The notes beneath the pieces were generated by a model. That model saw only the letters and a program-made list of their open reading frames with translations. It did no database searches and had not been told where the DNA came from. Below, piece by piece: positions 38,464 through 49,088 of a stretch of 64,000 bases of DNA. Position 1 is the stretch's first letter. The number at the start of each line of letters is the position of its first letter. A program made the translations under genes and the position numbers. This DNA comes from Anaerolineales bacterium (GTDB taxonomy: Bacteria; Chloroflexota; Anaerolineae; Anaerolineales; Villigracilaceae): positions 1,531-65,530 of the forward strand of contig CAKKRM010000098.1 of the NCBI GenBank assembly GCA_919902735.1, read 5' to 3'.

Positions 38464-38532
38464 AAATTAATTCTCCTTTTAATTTGATTGCGAATTATAT
38501 AACTGATATTACGCACTTTTACCAAAAAGTGA

Positions 38533-38652
38533 TGTCGTTCCCCATTCGGGGACGATGTGCGAGCCGCGCACTTGGTTTTAGCGGCGAAGCAATCTCTGAG
38601 ACGGCTGGGAGATTGCTTCGGACAAAAAACAAGAGCGTCCTCGCAACGACAT
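38533..38652. repeat. Palindromic repeat family C (GTCRTTGCGAG...GAAGCAATCTC), divergent copy
   Basis: ATGTCGTT...GCGAG...GAAGCAATCTC...GAGATTGCTTCG...CCTCGCAACGACAT. Confidence 0.78.
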
Positions 38653-38661
38653 ACCCTTACT

Positions 38662-38693
38662 GCGTAAGGTGAGTTATATAACTCACCTTACGC
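38662..38693. repeat. 32-bp perfect palindrome
   Basis: GCGTAAGGTGAGTTAT|ATAACTCACCTTACGC. Confidence 0.93.
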
Positions 38694-38698
38694 GGAAC

Positions 38699-38780
38699 AT
38701 CCCGAAGGTTCTCGTAAATTAAGCCTGTTTGTAGTCCAAACCTCACCGCACTAGCGCGCGGCGCAAGTGTCGGGACGGTG
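38699..38780. repeat. Dispersed repeat family D copy (CGTCCCGACACTTGCGCCGCGCGC)
   Basis: Reverse complement matches 41337-41415 almost exactly for its first ~40 nt. Confidence 0.88.
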
Positions 38781-38802
38781 CGTAACATCAGTTAGATAAT
38801 AG

Positions 38803-38838
38803 AAAGGAGCGGAAGGATGTACATCCTTCTGCTCCTTT
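38803..38838 (-). terminator. Intrinsic terminator downstream of pgk
   Basis: AAAGGAGCGGAAGGATGT/ACATCCTTCTGCTCCTTT plus T-run. Confidence 0.8.
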
Positions 38839-38853
38839 TTTCCTATGGAAAAT

Positions 38854-40026
38854 CTATTTATCCAGCAACGCCGCCACGCCGGGCAATTCTTTGCCTTCGA
38901 GAAATTCCAGCGATGCGCCGCCGCCGGTGGAGACGTGGGTCATCTGCCTGGCAACGCCTGCTTTCTTGACTGCGCTGGCCGAGTCGCCGCCGCCAATGAC
39001 GGTAATGGCTTTGGATTCAGCCAACATCTTCGCAAGAGCGAACGTTCCTTCGGCGAATTTCGGCATTTCAAAGACGCCGACGGGTCCATTCCAAACGATC
39101 AATCTGGCTCCGTCCAATGTGGCTTGATACAGGCTGATGGTTTTCGGCCCCACATCCAACATACGCCAGCCTGCGGGGATGGCATCAACATCTACAATCT
39201 GGGCATTCGCTTCGGCATCGAACTTGTCTGCGATAACTGCATCCACGGGCAGGACGAGTTTGTGGCCCAGTTTGCCGAGCAGGGTCTTTGCGGTTTCGAG
39301 AGATTCCGCTTCGACGAGGCTGTCTTGCATGTTCAATCCCCTGGCAGAGAGGAAGGTGTTTGCCATGCCGCCACCGATGATGAGCTTGTCGCATTTCGCG
39401 GCAAGGGTTTCCACAACCAAAATTTTGTCGCTGATCTTTGCGCCGCCGAGGATGGCAATGTAGGGATGTTCAGGGTTGGCAACGGCGCGTCCGAGGTATT
39501 CCAATTCCTGTTCCATTAAAAAGCCAGAGACTGCGGGCAGGAAACGCGCAATTCCTTCCGTGGAGGAATGCGCGCGGTGTGCGGAGCCAAACGCATCGTT
39601 GACGTATACTTCGCCGAGAACCGCCATTTGTCTGGCTAGCTCAAGATCATTTTTCTCTTCGCCGGCATGGAAGCGGGTGTTTTCGAGCATCAATACATCG
39701 CCGGGCTTCAAGGCCTTCGCCAGCGTTTCCACTTCCGCGCCCACACAATCGGGAGCCATTTGCACGGGACGATTCAACAGCGTGGCTAATGTCTCCGAAG
39801 CGGCGCGCAGGCTGAAGGCGGGGTCTGAAGCGGATTTTGGCCGTCCGAGATGACTCATCAAAATCAACGACGCGCCTTGATCCAACACATATTGAATCGT
39901 CGGCAAGGCGGCTTTGATGCGCTTGTCGTCAGTTACTTTGCCATCTGCCATCGGGACGTTAAAGTCCACCCGCATGAGCACGCGTTTGTTTTTGATGGCG
40001 ATATCTTTAACTGTCTTTTTATTCAT
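38854..40026 (-). CDS. pgk: Phosphoglycerate kinase
   Basis: [60 protein letters not shown]. Confidence 0.97.
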   Translation of the reverse strand: MNKKTVKDIAIKNKRVLMRVDFNVPMADGKVTDDKRIKAALPTIQYVLDQGASLILMSHLGRPKSASDPAFSLRAASETLATLLNRPVQMAPDCVGAEVETLAKALKPGDVLMLENTRFHAGEEKNDLELARQMAVLGEVYVNDAFGSAHRAHSSTEGIARFLPAVSGFLMEQELEYLGRAVANPEHPYIAILGGAKISDKILVVETLAAKCDKLIIGGGMANTFLSARGLNMQDSLVEAESLETAKTLLGKLGHKLVLPVDAVIADKFDAEANAQIVDVDAIPAGWRMLDVGPKTISLYQATLDGARLIVWNGPVGVFEMPKFAEGTFALAKMLAESKAITVIGGGDSASAVKKAGVARQMTHVSTGGGASLEFLEGKELPGVAALLDK

Positions 40027-40038
40027 GGCTGTATCCAT

Positions 40039-41126
<1,088 letters not shown>

Positions 41127-41336
41127 TTAAAATATTTACCTCAGAGAAAAATACTCTGGTGATTTGCAACGCCATGATTTTACTTCCATACAGCAGATTT
41201 GTGAATTTTATAACTGCTTGAATTTTTCGGATTAATGTCAGGATCAACAAATCGCATCCCACCCAGCCGATAACTGATTCGGTTACGAAAGGCATTTTCT
41301 CATTTGGGCGTGTTTCAAATGAGTTGAAGGTTGGAA

Positions 41337-41415
41337 CGTCCCGACACTTGCGCCGCGCGCCAGTGCGGTGAGGTTTTCTCGAATACTGTTGCCGTTTTTC
41401 AAACCTTCGGGACGG
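41337..41415. repeat. Dispersed repeat family D copy
   Basis: ACGTCCCGACACTTGCGCCGCGCGCCAGTGCGGTGAGGTTTT...CCTTCGGGACGG; see 38699-38780. Confidence 0.88.
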
Positions 41416-41477
41416 TTGTTTCAACTGAAACGAAACACACCCTTCTCATTTGTGGTTTTGTCAGGCTGCAAGCCCGC

Positions 41478-42800
41478 CTACGCTAACGGCCCCGTTCTTT
41501 CGTAGAAAATATCCATGAGCGCCTGAGCGAGTTTTATGGAGTCATGCCGCCAGGGATGATCGTCATCCACGAGGTCGGCGCTGTAGGTGCGCGAATCGGA
41601 CAGGGTCTTTTCATCTGCAATCACCCAGCGTGAATTCAGACCGACATCTCCTTGATAATTATCATTGCAGAGAATAATATCGAAAAAATCCTCCCCGACA
41701 TGTCCCTCCAATGCGCGGACGTGGTCATGGCAGGTAAACGAGTCTGTTTCGCCGGACTGGGTGGCGATATTGCACACGTAAATTTTAACAGCGCGGCTGA
41801 CGTGAATGCTGGCAAGCAGATCGTGCACAAGCAAATTGGGCAAAAGGCTTGTATAAAGACTCCCTGGCCCAACCACGATGACATCCGCATTCAAAAGTTC
41901 CTTAATCACGGGAGGGAACGCCGGCGCATCGTCCGGCTCCAGCCACACGCGGCGAACACGCCCCGCCATTTCGGGAATCTTGCTCTCCCCCTCCACGCGG
42001 ACTTCATTGAGCGAGTGCGGCAACTCCATGCTGGCTACCAGTTTGACATCATGCAGGGTTGATGGGAGCACACGCCCGTTGACGGAGAGCACGCGTCCGG
42101 ACTCAACGACGGCTGATTCGAAACTCCCTGTAATATCTGCCAACGCTGTGATAAAGAGATTGCCAAAGGAATGGCCTTCGAGGTCTGGCGAGCCGCTAAA
42201 TCGATATTGAAATAATTGCGTGAGCATGTCTTCGTCATTGGAAAGCGCGGCGAGGCAGTTGCGAATATCGCCCGGGGGGAGAATGCCAAAGGTCTCACGC
42301 AAACGCCCGGAAGAGCCGCCATCATCCGCAACGGTGACGACTGCGGTGAGATTGCCCGTATGGCCTTTCAACCCGCGCAGTAATGTGGAAAGCCCATGCC
42401 CGCCGCCGATGGCGACGATGCGCGGGCCGCGTTCGCGGCGCTGAAAACCTGTCAGTTGGTTGAATACATCAGAGCCGGGGCGGATGAACGGTCTAAGCAA
42501 AGAGCGGTTGAGCTGGATAATGCCATAGGCGACAAGCCAAATCCCCAATCCGCCAAAGAGGATGGCACGCCAGATACGCGGGATGAACCGCAGGGATGCG
42601 TAGGAAAGAAAAGTGAGCAGGGCTGGGTCAGTTGAGTCGGTGCGGTACAAGTCGATCAAAATAACTGCAAAGCCCAGGCCAAGTAGTGTGATTCCCACCA
42701 TCACAAAAAAGAACCAGCGTTTGATGCCCAGGCCGGGGCGAAGCCAGCGGGGAAGGTCTCGCAAGGTCTGCCAGAACTGTGCTAACAGGTTCTTTTGCAT
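41478..42800 (-). CDS. yvcK: YvcK/GlmR-family protein (gluconeogenesis factor, CofD-like fold)
   Basis: RIVAIGGGHGLSTLLRGLKGHTGNLTAVVTVADDGGSSGRLRETFGILPPGDIRNCLAALS. Confidence 0.93.
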   Translation of the reverse strand: MQKNLLAQFWQTLRDLPRWLRPGLGIKRWFFFVMVGITLLGLGFAVILIDLYRTDSTDPALLTFLSYASLRFIPRIWRAILFGGLGIWLVAYGIIQLNRSLLRPFIRPGSDVFNQLTGFQRRERGPRIVAIGGGHGLSTLLRGLKGHTGNLTAVVTVADDGGSSGRLRETFGILPPGDIRNCLAALSNDEDMLTQLFQYRFSGSPDLEGHSFGNLFITALADITGSFESAVVESGRVLSVNGRVLPSTLHDVKLVASMELPHSLNEVRVEGESKIPEMAGRVRRVWLEPDDAPAFPPVIKELLNADVIVVGPGSLYTSLLPNLLVHDLLASIHVSRAVKIYVCNIATQSGETDSFTCHDHVRALEGHVGEDFFDIILCNDNYQGDVGLNSRWVIADEKTLSDSRTYSADLVDDDHPWRHDSIKLAQALMDIFYERTGPLA

Positions 42801-42839
42801 GAAAAAGATGATAGCAGGGATGGATTAATGAGTCAAACT

Positions 42840-42980
42840 GAGTGTAGAACAGAAGTATCGGTAAAATTTCACCAAGCGCCTTGCAATGTTTAACGCAAAG
42901 GCGCAGAGATGCAAAGGAATTAAATTCTTGACGTCTTGGCGGCTTTGCGTTAAGAATCCCGGCAGTTTTGCGCCATACCC
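42840..42980. mobile_element. MITE-like element family B, copy 1 (~141 bp)
   Basis: Ends GAGTGTAG...AAGTATCGGTAAAATTTC and GGCAGTTTTGCGCCATACCC; flanked by AGTCAAAC(T/C); interior similar to 55525-55656. Confidence 0.8.
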
Positions 42981-43032
42981 AGTCAAACCACCCAGGATGT
43001 TCGTAAAAGGGCGTTACGGTATAATTGTGCTT

Positions 43033-43971
43033 ATGCCCACAATCGTAGCGGTTGACATCGGCGGCACTCAAATGCGTGCCGCTTCTTATACCTCTGAAAA
43101 GCTCAAGCCCATCAAGCAAAAGAAAATAGCCACCCTCGCATCCGAGCCAGGCGGGTTGGAGCGTCTCACGCATGTCATCGAGGAAGTTTGGCCCAACGGC
43201 GATAAAGTGGAAGCGATTGGGTTGGGGTCGCCGGGTCCGCTGGACCCGCACACGGGGTATTTGCTTGCGCCGCCCAATAACCCGGAATGGCATAATTTTC
43301 CGCTCGCTCCGAATGTCTCCAGGCATTTTGGGGTGAAGGTATATCTTGATAATGATGCCAACCTGGCCGGGCTGGCGGAATATCGCTTTGGAGCGGGCAA
43401 GGGCCACCATAATGTTCTGTATATTACCGTCAGCACCGGGATTGGGGCTGGCGTTATTATTGCAGACAGGTTGTTGCAGGGGTATCACGGCCTTGCGGCA
43501 GAGTTGGGACACATCATCATAGACCCGAACGGTCCGCCATGTTCGTGTGGTTTTAACGGACATCTTGAATCATTTTCGTCCGGGCCTGCCATCGTGAGGT
43601 ATGTGCTTGGGGAACTGGAATCAGGCGTCGGGTCGAGTCTGAAGCGGGAAGGCGTCATCACGGCGCGGGATGTGGCGGAAGCCGCTCATCAGGGAGATGC
43701 GCTTGCCATCAAAGCCTATCGGCGCGCGGGGGAATATCTTGGGATCGGGGTGGCTTCGCTGCTCCATGCGTTTGATCCATCCATCGTCATCTTTGGCGGA
43801 GGTGTTTCACAAGTTGGCAGTTTGTTGTTCGATACATTTCATACCAGCTTGAAAAAGCATGTGTTTCATCCACGCTATTTGGAAGGGCTGGTAATCACAA
43901 AGGCGGAATTGGGAGACGACGCGGGCCTGCTGGGCGCGCGGGCATTGGCGGAGATGAAGTTGCAGAAATAA
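43033..43971 (+). CDS. ROK family glucokinase-like sugar kinase
   Basis: TIVAVDIGGTQMRAA; TVSTGIGAGVIIADRLLQGYHGLAAELGHIIIDPNGPPCSCGFNGHLESFSSG. Start MPTIVAV; the longer ORF reads into a repeat. Confidence 0.92.
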   Translation: MPTIVAVDIGGTQMRAASYTSEKLKPIKQKKIATLASEPGGLERLTHVIEEVWPNGDKVEAIGLGSPGPLDPHTGYLLAPPNNPEWHNFPLAPNVSRHFGVKVYLDNDANLAGLAEYRFGAGKGHHNVLYITVSTGIGAGVIIADRLLQGYHGLAAELGHIIIDPNGPPCSCGFNGHLESFSSGPAIVRYVLGELESGVGSSLKREGVITARDVAEAAHQGDALAIKAYRRAGEYLGIGVASLLHAFDPSIVIFGGGVSQVGSLLFDTFHTSLKKHVFHPRYLEGLVITKAELGDDAGLLGARALAEMKLQK

Positions 43972-44111
43972 TGTCTTTGCGAGGAGGATGCTCTTTCCGA
44001 CGCGGTGTCCTGAGCCTGTCGAAGGGAAGCAATCTCCTACATTGTGCAGTAGATTGCTTCGGGCACACCTGCCCTGCGGGTGGTGCAGGGAAGTGCGCCC
44101 TCGCAATGACA
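43972..44111. repeat. Palindromic repeat family C, expanded copy (~140 bp)
   Basis: TGTCTTTGCGAGG...GAAGCAATCTC...AGATTGCTTCG...CCCTCGCAATGACA; contains CCTGAGCCTGTCGAAGGG insert. Confidence 0.85.
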
Positions 44112-44132
44112 TAATAGCTATAAGGAGAATGT

Positions 44133-45461
44133 ATGACCAAATCCAATTTACCTGGCCCAAAGGCCAGGGCAATGATAGAGCGGGATCATAAGGTGATCTC
44201 GCCTTCTTATCCCAGGGGCTATCCGTTTGTGATGGACCATGGAAAAGGCAGTGAAGTTTGGGATGTGGACGGGAATCGCTTTTTGGATTTTATGGGGGGA
44301 ATTGCCGTGGTGTCCACTGGATATTCGCACCCAAAAGTAGTGAAAGCCATTCAGGAACAGGCTGAAAAATTTATCCATATTTCATCGGACTTTTATCACG
44401 AGAATTGGATTCGCCTTGCGGAGAAACTGGATGAAATTGCGCCTTTCAAAGAGGATGCGCTTTCATTTATGACCAACTCAGGGACGGAAGCCGTTGAAAC
44501 CGCAATCAAACTGGCGCGCTATCACACCAAGCGCACAAATTTCATCGGCTTCACGGGCGCCTTCCACGGGCGCACCATGGGCGCAGTCACCTTTACCGCC
44601 AGCAAGGCAAAGTATCACGGCGGCTTCTACCCGCTGATGAACGGCGTGACCCATGCGCCGTTCCCGAACCCGTACCGCCCGGTGCTTGAAAGACGCAAGG
44701 GTGAAGATTACGGCGAAGCGGTGGTGCGCTACATTGAAGAGGAAATCCTTGCGCAAATTTTGCCGCCCAAAGATGTGGCGGGTATTTTGGTTGAAACCAT
44801 CCAGGGCGAAGGCGGGTACATTGTCCCGCCCGATGGCTTTTATCCCGCGTTACGCAAACTGTGCGACAAGCATGGAATTTTGATGATCCTCGATGAAGTG
44901 CAGTCTGGCATGGGGCGTACGGGCAAGTGGTGGGCAATCGAGCATTTCGGCGTCGAGCCGGACATCATCACTTCTGCAAAAGGCATCGCCTCGGGGATGC
45001 CGCTTGGCGCATGTGTTGCGCGCAAATCGGTGATGGATTGGGAGATCGGCACGCATGGCAACACCTACGGCGGCAATCCCATCTCCTGCGCCGCGTCCCT
45101 CGCGACGATTGATCTGATCGAAAAAGAGTTCATGCAGAACGCAAAGGAAGTCGGCGAGTATGCAATGGATGCGCTGGAAGAAATCAAGGCGCGCCATCCC
45201 AGCATTGGGGAAGTGCGCGGCAAAGGATTGATGATCGGAGTGGAATTTGTAAAAGATCGTGAAAGCAAAGAACCCGCTCACGACTTGACAGAGCGCGTTG
45301 TAGAGCTTGGATATGAGAGCGGCTTGCTGATGCTTTCCTGCGGTAAAAGCGTCATCCGCATTGCGCCCCCGCTGGCAATCACCAAAAGCGAAATGGATGA
45401 AGGTTTGAAATTGTTCGAGGAAGCAGTGACGGTGGCGGAGAAGGAAGGGGGCAGGTTGTGA
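44133..45461 (+). CDS. Class III (PLP) aminotransferase, acetylornithine/4-aminobutyrate type
   Basis: MTNSGTEAVETAIKLARYHT, GFTGAFHGRTMGA, LILDEVQSGMGRTGKWWA, TSAKGIASGMPLGA. Confidence 0.92.
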   Translation: MTKSNLPGPKARAMIERDHKVISPSYPRGYPFVMDHGKGSEVWDVDGNRFLDFMGGIAVVSTGYSHPKVVKAIQEQAEKFIHISSDFYHENWIRLAEKLDEIAPFKEDALSFMTNSGTEAVETAIKLARYHTKRTNFIGFTGAFHGRTMGAVTFTASKAKYHGGFYPLMNGVTHAPFPNPYRPVLERRKGEDYGEAVVRYIEEEILAQILPPKDVAGILVETIQGEGGYIVPPDGFYPALRKLCDKHGILMILDEVQSGMGRTGKWWAIEHFGVEPDIITSAKGIASGMPLGACVARKSVMDWEIGTHGNTYGGNPISCAASLATIDLIEKEFMQNAKEVGEYAMDALEEIKARHPSIGEVRGKGLMIGVEFVKDRESKEPAHDLTERVVELGYESGLLMLSCGKSVIRIAPPLAITKSEMDEGLKLFEEAVTVAEKEGGRL

Positions 45462-45505
45462 CTCAGAGCTAGCGAGACTGGAACACGATGATAAAATAAC
45501 AAACC

Positions 45506-47056
45506 ATGTCTATCATCCCCTCCATGCTGCCGGACTTTCGCGTCCGCCAAAGAGATTATTTACTTGAAATTTCGCGCGCCCTCACCCAGGAACTTGACCT
45601 GGAGAAACTGCTGGCGCGCATTTTACGGATTTCGATTGAAATGCTGGCCGGGCAGGCGGGACTCATCGCGCTCAAACTACCCGACGGCTGGCGCGTGGCA
45701 ACGGCACACGGCATCGCCCCGGCATTTCTCTCCTACTTAACCCCGCTCCTCGCCGAAGAAAAAGTCCGCGAGTTGGATGTGCTCGAACTCAACCGCATGT
45801 TAAAAGAGTTGACCTACACCGCCAGCATGGGCCTGCTCAACGGCACGGGGCTGCCCCTCGCGGCCCACGGACAGGTCATCGGCGTGATCTTCATCTTCCG
45901 CAATTACGCCGACCTGTTCACCCCAAACGACCGCATCCTTCTGCAATCCTTTGCAGACCAGGCTGCCATCGCCGTCTTCAACGCACAACTTTATGGGCAA
46001 GTCACCTACGAAAAGAAGCGCCTCGATGCGCTGCTTGATTCTGCAGCGGATGGCATTCTTATTTTGGATGCGGATTTAAACATTGAAAGATGCAACGGCG
46101 CATTTGAAAAACTGTTCGGAGAAACGCGCAAAGAGATCGTTGGTAAAAATCACAAAGAGATCATCAAGTGGAAGAAAGAGCCGCACGGCAAAACACTTGA
46201 AGAATCCGTTGCAGATGGCTGGCCGCTTACCCCGAACGCCACGTTATATGTGGAAGGCGATCTCAAACGTCCGTTGCCGCCGCCGCTGCCAGTTGGCATT
46301 ACCTACGCTCCCCTGCTTTCGGAAGAAAACAAACTACGCAACGTCATCCTCAGCGTGCGCGATATTACCCATTTCAGAACCGCCGATGAACTCAAAGCAA
46401 CCTTCATTTCAATTGTGAGTCATGAACTGCGTACGCCCGTTGCGTTGATCAAAGGCTATGCCTCCACCCTGCGGCGTGACGATGCAAAATGGGACAAGCG
46501 CACCATCAGCGATTCGCTGGCCGTCATCGAAGAGGAGGCAGACCGTTTATCCAAGATGATCGATGATCTGCTGGATGCCTCACGGCTGCAAGCGGGCGGC
46601 CTCAGCTTGAATCATGCCGATGTAGCGCTGCCCAGCCTTGCGTTAAGAGTGACCGAGCGTTTTGCGTCGCAATCGCCGAAGCACAAACTCGTCACAGACT
46701 TTCCCGCAAATTTCCCAATCATCTTCGGCGATGAAAATCGTTTGGAGCAGGTCGTTTCAAATCTTGTGTCGAATGCTTTGAAGTATGCATCCGAAGGCGA
46801 GATAAAGGTTGGCGGAACGGCGCTCCCTGAACAGGTGATCGTTTGCGTGAGCGACGAAGGAACTGGGATCGACGCCAGGGATATCCCGCATATCTTTGAC
46901 CGTTTCTATCGTTCGACGAATGCCGTCAAGCAGACCAAAGGCGCAGGGCTTGGACTCTACCTCGCGCGCGCCATTGTTGAAGCGCATGGCGGGCGCATCT
47001 GGGCGGATGCTTCGACAGATTCTGGGGCAAAGATATGCTTCTCACTTCCACGTTAG
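45506..47056 (+). CDS. Sensor histidine kinase (GAF-PAS-HisKA-HATPase)
   Basis: SIVSHELRTPVALIKGYASTLRRD; NRLEQVVSNLVSNALKYA; VSDEGTGIDARDIPHIFDRFYRS; GAGLGLYLARAIVEAHGGRIW. Confidence 0.93.
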   Translation: MSIIPSMLPDFRVRQRDYLLEISRALTQELDLEKLLARILRISIEMLAGQAGLIALKLPDGWRVATAHGIAPAFLSYLTPLLAEEKVRELDVLELNRMLKELTYTASMGLLNGTGLPLAAHGQVIGVIFIFRNYADLFTPNDRILLQSFADQAAIAVFNAQLYGQVTYEKKRLDALLDSAADGILILDADLNIERCNGAFEKLFGETRKEIVGKNHKEIIKWKKEPHGKTLEESVADGWPLTPNATLYVEGDLKRPLPPPLPVGITYAPLLSEENKLRNVILSVRDITHFRTADELKATFISIVSHELRTPVALIKGYASTLRRDDAKWDKRTISDSLAVIEEEADRLSKMIDDLLDASRLQAGGLSLNHADVALPSLALRVTERFASQSPKHKLVTDFPANFPIIFGDENRLEQVVSNLVSNALKYASEGEIKVGGTALPEQVIVCVSDEGTGIDARDIPHIFDRFYRSTNAVKQTKGAGLGLYLARAIVEAHGGRIWADASTDSGAKICFSLPR

Positions 47057-47136
47057 TTCAAGGGCAACCGCGAGGGTCGCCCCTACGTATCCAAATGGTA
47101 AAATGAACCTGCAAACCCAATAAAAAGGATAAACTC

Positions 47137-48945
47137 ATGGCCACGACAATTCCACTACGCAATAAAGTCAACAAGAAATATACATGGAACGCCGAAAGTG
47201 TTTATAAATCTCCAAAGGAATGGGAGGCCGCATTAAAGGCGGTTATGAACGACATTCCCAAAGTAAAGAAGTTTGAAGGCAAGCTCAGCGAAAGCGCCGC
47301 CACCTTGCTGAAGGGCTACACGGCCATCGAAGATTTAATTCTCCGCGCGCAGACCGTATACATGTACGCGCAATTCTCCTACGCGGTGGATACCACCAGT
47401 CAAACCGCTGGCGCGATGGTCGGAAAAGCACAGGGTATGTATGGTCAGGTGGCTGCGGCGGTTTCATTCCTGAATCCTGAACTGCTCAAGATCGGCAGGA
47501 AAAAACTCAACGCCTGGATGAAAGAGAATAAGAAGCTGGCTGTTTACGGACAAGCCATCGATGATCTCTTCCGCCAGCAGGCGCATGTGCGCTCTGGTGA
47601 AGTGGAAGAAATCATCGGCATGTTGGGCGATCCGTTTGGCGGGCCTTCCACCAGCACCAGCATGTTGGTGAATGCCGATTTCAAATTCATGCCCGCCGTA
47701 GACAGCAAAGGCAAAAAGATCGAAGTGACTCAGGGAAATTTCTACTCCACTCTGTTGGAACACCCCGACCGCAAAGTTCGCCAGAGCGCGTTTGAAAGCT
47801 ATCACGACAAGCACATCGAATTCAAGAACACGCTTGCCACCAACCTCTCCAGTTCCATCAGCGCCAACGTGTTCAACATGCGCGCGCGCAAGTTCGATAC
47901 CACCCTCTCCGCTTCCCTCTTCAATAACAACGTTCCCGAAGAAGTATTCCATAACCTGATTAACACCTTCACGAAAAAATTACCGGTCTGGCATCGCTAC
48001 TTTGAAATCCGCCGCAAAGCCTTGGGCTTGAAGGAAATCCAATACTTCGATATGTGGGCGCCGATTGCCAAAAAGAAAACACAAATCTCCTACGAGAAGG
48101 CCGTTGACCTCATCAGCGACAGCCTTGCGCCGCTTGGCAAGGATTACGTGAATACCCTGCGGCAGGGTACTCTCAAAGACCGCTGGGTCGATTCCACTGT
48201 GAACCAGGGCAAGATGAATGGCGCATTCTCTTACGGCGCTCCCAAAACCCATCCCTTCATTATGATGTCCTTTACGAATGACATTGGCAGCATGAGCACA
48301 CTTGCACATGAGCTGGGTCACTCCATGCACTCGTATCTCACCTGGCAAAACCAGCCGCTCGCTTACTCTGGCTATACGCTCTTCGTGGCAGAGGTGGCTT
48401 CGAACTTCAACCAAGCCATGATGCGCGGGCATTTGCTCAAGACCATCACCGACAAGAACTTCCTGATCTCTTTGATCGAAGAAGCGGTCGGCGGTAACTT
48501 CTTTCGGTATTTCTTCCAGATGCCGACTCTCGCTCGCTTTGAACTTGAGACTCATCAACGGGCGGAGCGCGGCGAACCGTTGACTGCCGATTCAATGCAA
48601 AATCTGATGGCTGATCTGTTTACTGAGGGATTTGGCCCCAAAGTGAAAGTAGATCGCCCCCGCGTGGGCATGGTTTGGTCCACATTCAGTCACTTATTTG
48701 CAGACTATTATGTTTATGCTTATGCCACAGGCATTTCAGGCGCGCACGCCCTCTCCGGCAGAATCCTGCGCAACGAACCCAATGCCGTTGAAAATTATCT
48801 CGGCTTCCTTAAGTCTGGTTCATCCGTCTATCCGCTGGATGTGCTCAACAAAGCAGGCGTAAACCTGACCACCCCCAAGGCCGTCGAAGAGACCTTTGCT
48901 GTGATGGAAGGTTATATTGACCGGTTGGAAGAGTTAGTTGGGTAA
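47137..48945 (+). CDS. pepF: Oligoendopeptidase F (M3B)
   Basis: STLAHELGHSMHSYLTWQNQPLAYSGYTLFVAEVASNFNQAMM (HExxH); GGNFFRYFFQMPTLARFELETHQ. Confidence 0.94.
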   Translation: MATTIPLRNKVNKKYTWNAESVYKSPKEWEAALKAVMNDIPKVKKFEGKLSESAATLLKGYTAIEDLILRAQTVYMYAQFSYAVDTTSQTAGAMVGKAQGMYGQVAAAVSFLNPELLKIGRKKLNAWMKENKKLAVYGQAIDDLFRQQAHVRSGEVEEIIGMLGDPFGGPSTSTSMLVNADFKFMPAVDSKGKKIEVTQGNFYSTLLEHPDRKVRQSAFESYHDKHIEFKNTLATNLSSSISANVFNMRARKFDTTLSASLFNNNVPEEVFHNLINTFTKKLPVWHRYFEIRRKALGLKEIQYFDMWAPIAKKKTQISYEKAVDLISDSLAPLGKDYVNTLRQGTLKDRWVDSTVNQGKMNGAFSYGAPKTHPFIMMSFTNDIGSMSTLAHELGHSMHSYLTWQNQPLAYSGYTLFVAEVASNFNQAMMRGHLLKTITDKNFLISLIEEAVGGNFFRYFFQMPTLARFELETHQRAERGEPLTADSMQNLMADLFTEGFGPKVKVDRPRVGMVWSTFSHLFADYYVYAYATGISGAHALSGRILRNEPNAVENYLGFLKSGSSVYPLDVLNKAGVNLTTPKAVEETFAVMEGYIDRLEELVG

Positions 48946-48955
48946 ATAATCATCT

Positions 48956-49054
48956 CGTCATTGCGAGGGCGTTCTTGTTCTTAGCCCGAAGCAATCTCGA
49001 ATTGAGTCGGAGATTGCTTCGTCGGGAAGAACAAGTGCCCTCCTCGCAATGACG
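48956..49054. repeat. Palindromic repeat family C (99 bp)
   Basis: CGTCATTGCGAGG...GAAGCAATCTCGA...GGAGATTGCTTCG...CCTCGCAATGACG. Confidence 0.93.
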
Positions 49055-49088
49055 AAAAAATCATAAATCGGAAATCGGAAATCACTAA

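Noticed and set aside
38854-38900. Possible tRNA or small RNA signals near intergenic hairpins (for example 38500-38840)
   Set aside because: No cloverleaf or GTTCRANNC T-loop pattern recognised; palindromic repeats and a terminator explain the structure.
42886-43032. N-terminal extension of the ROK kinase (MFNAKAQRCKGIKFLTSWRLCVKN...)
   Set aside because: Translated from the family B repeat; canonical kinase start MPTIVAVDIGG at 43033 is preferred.
42628-43563. Antisense ORF of 311 aa (minus strand) as a gene
   Set aside because: It overlaps well-supported yvcK and ROK kinase genes and crosses a repeat element; shadow ORF.
47060-47084. GGGCAACCGCGAGGGTCGCCC hairpin after the histidine kinase as a novel element
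   Set aside because: Short GC hairpin of a type common in bacteria as an interspersed repeat or terminator; a single copy gives no further support here.
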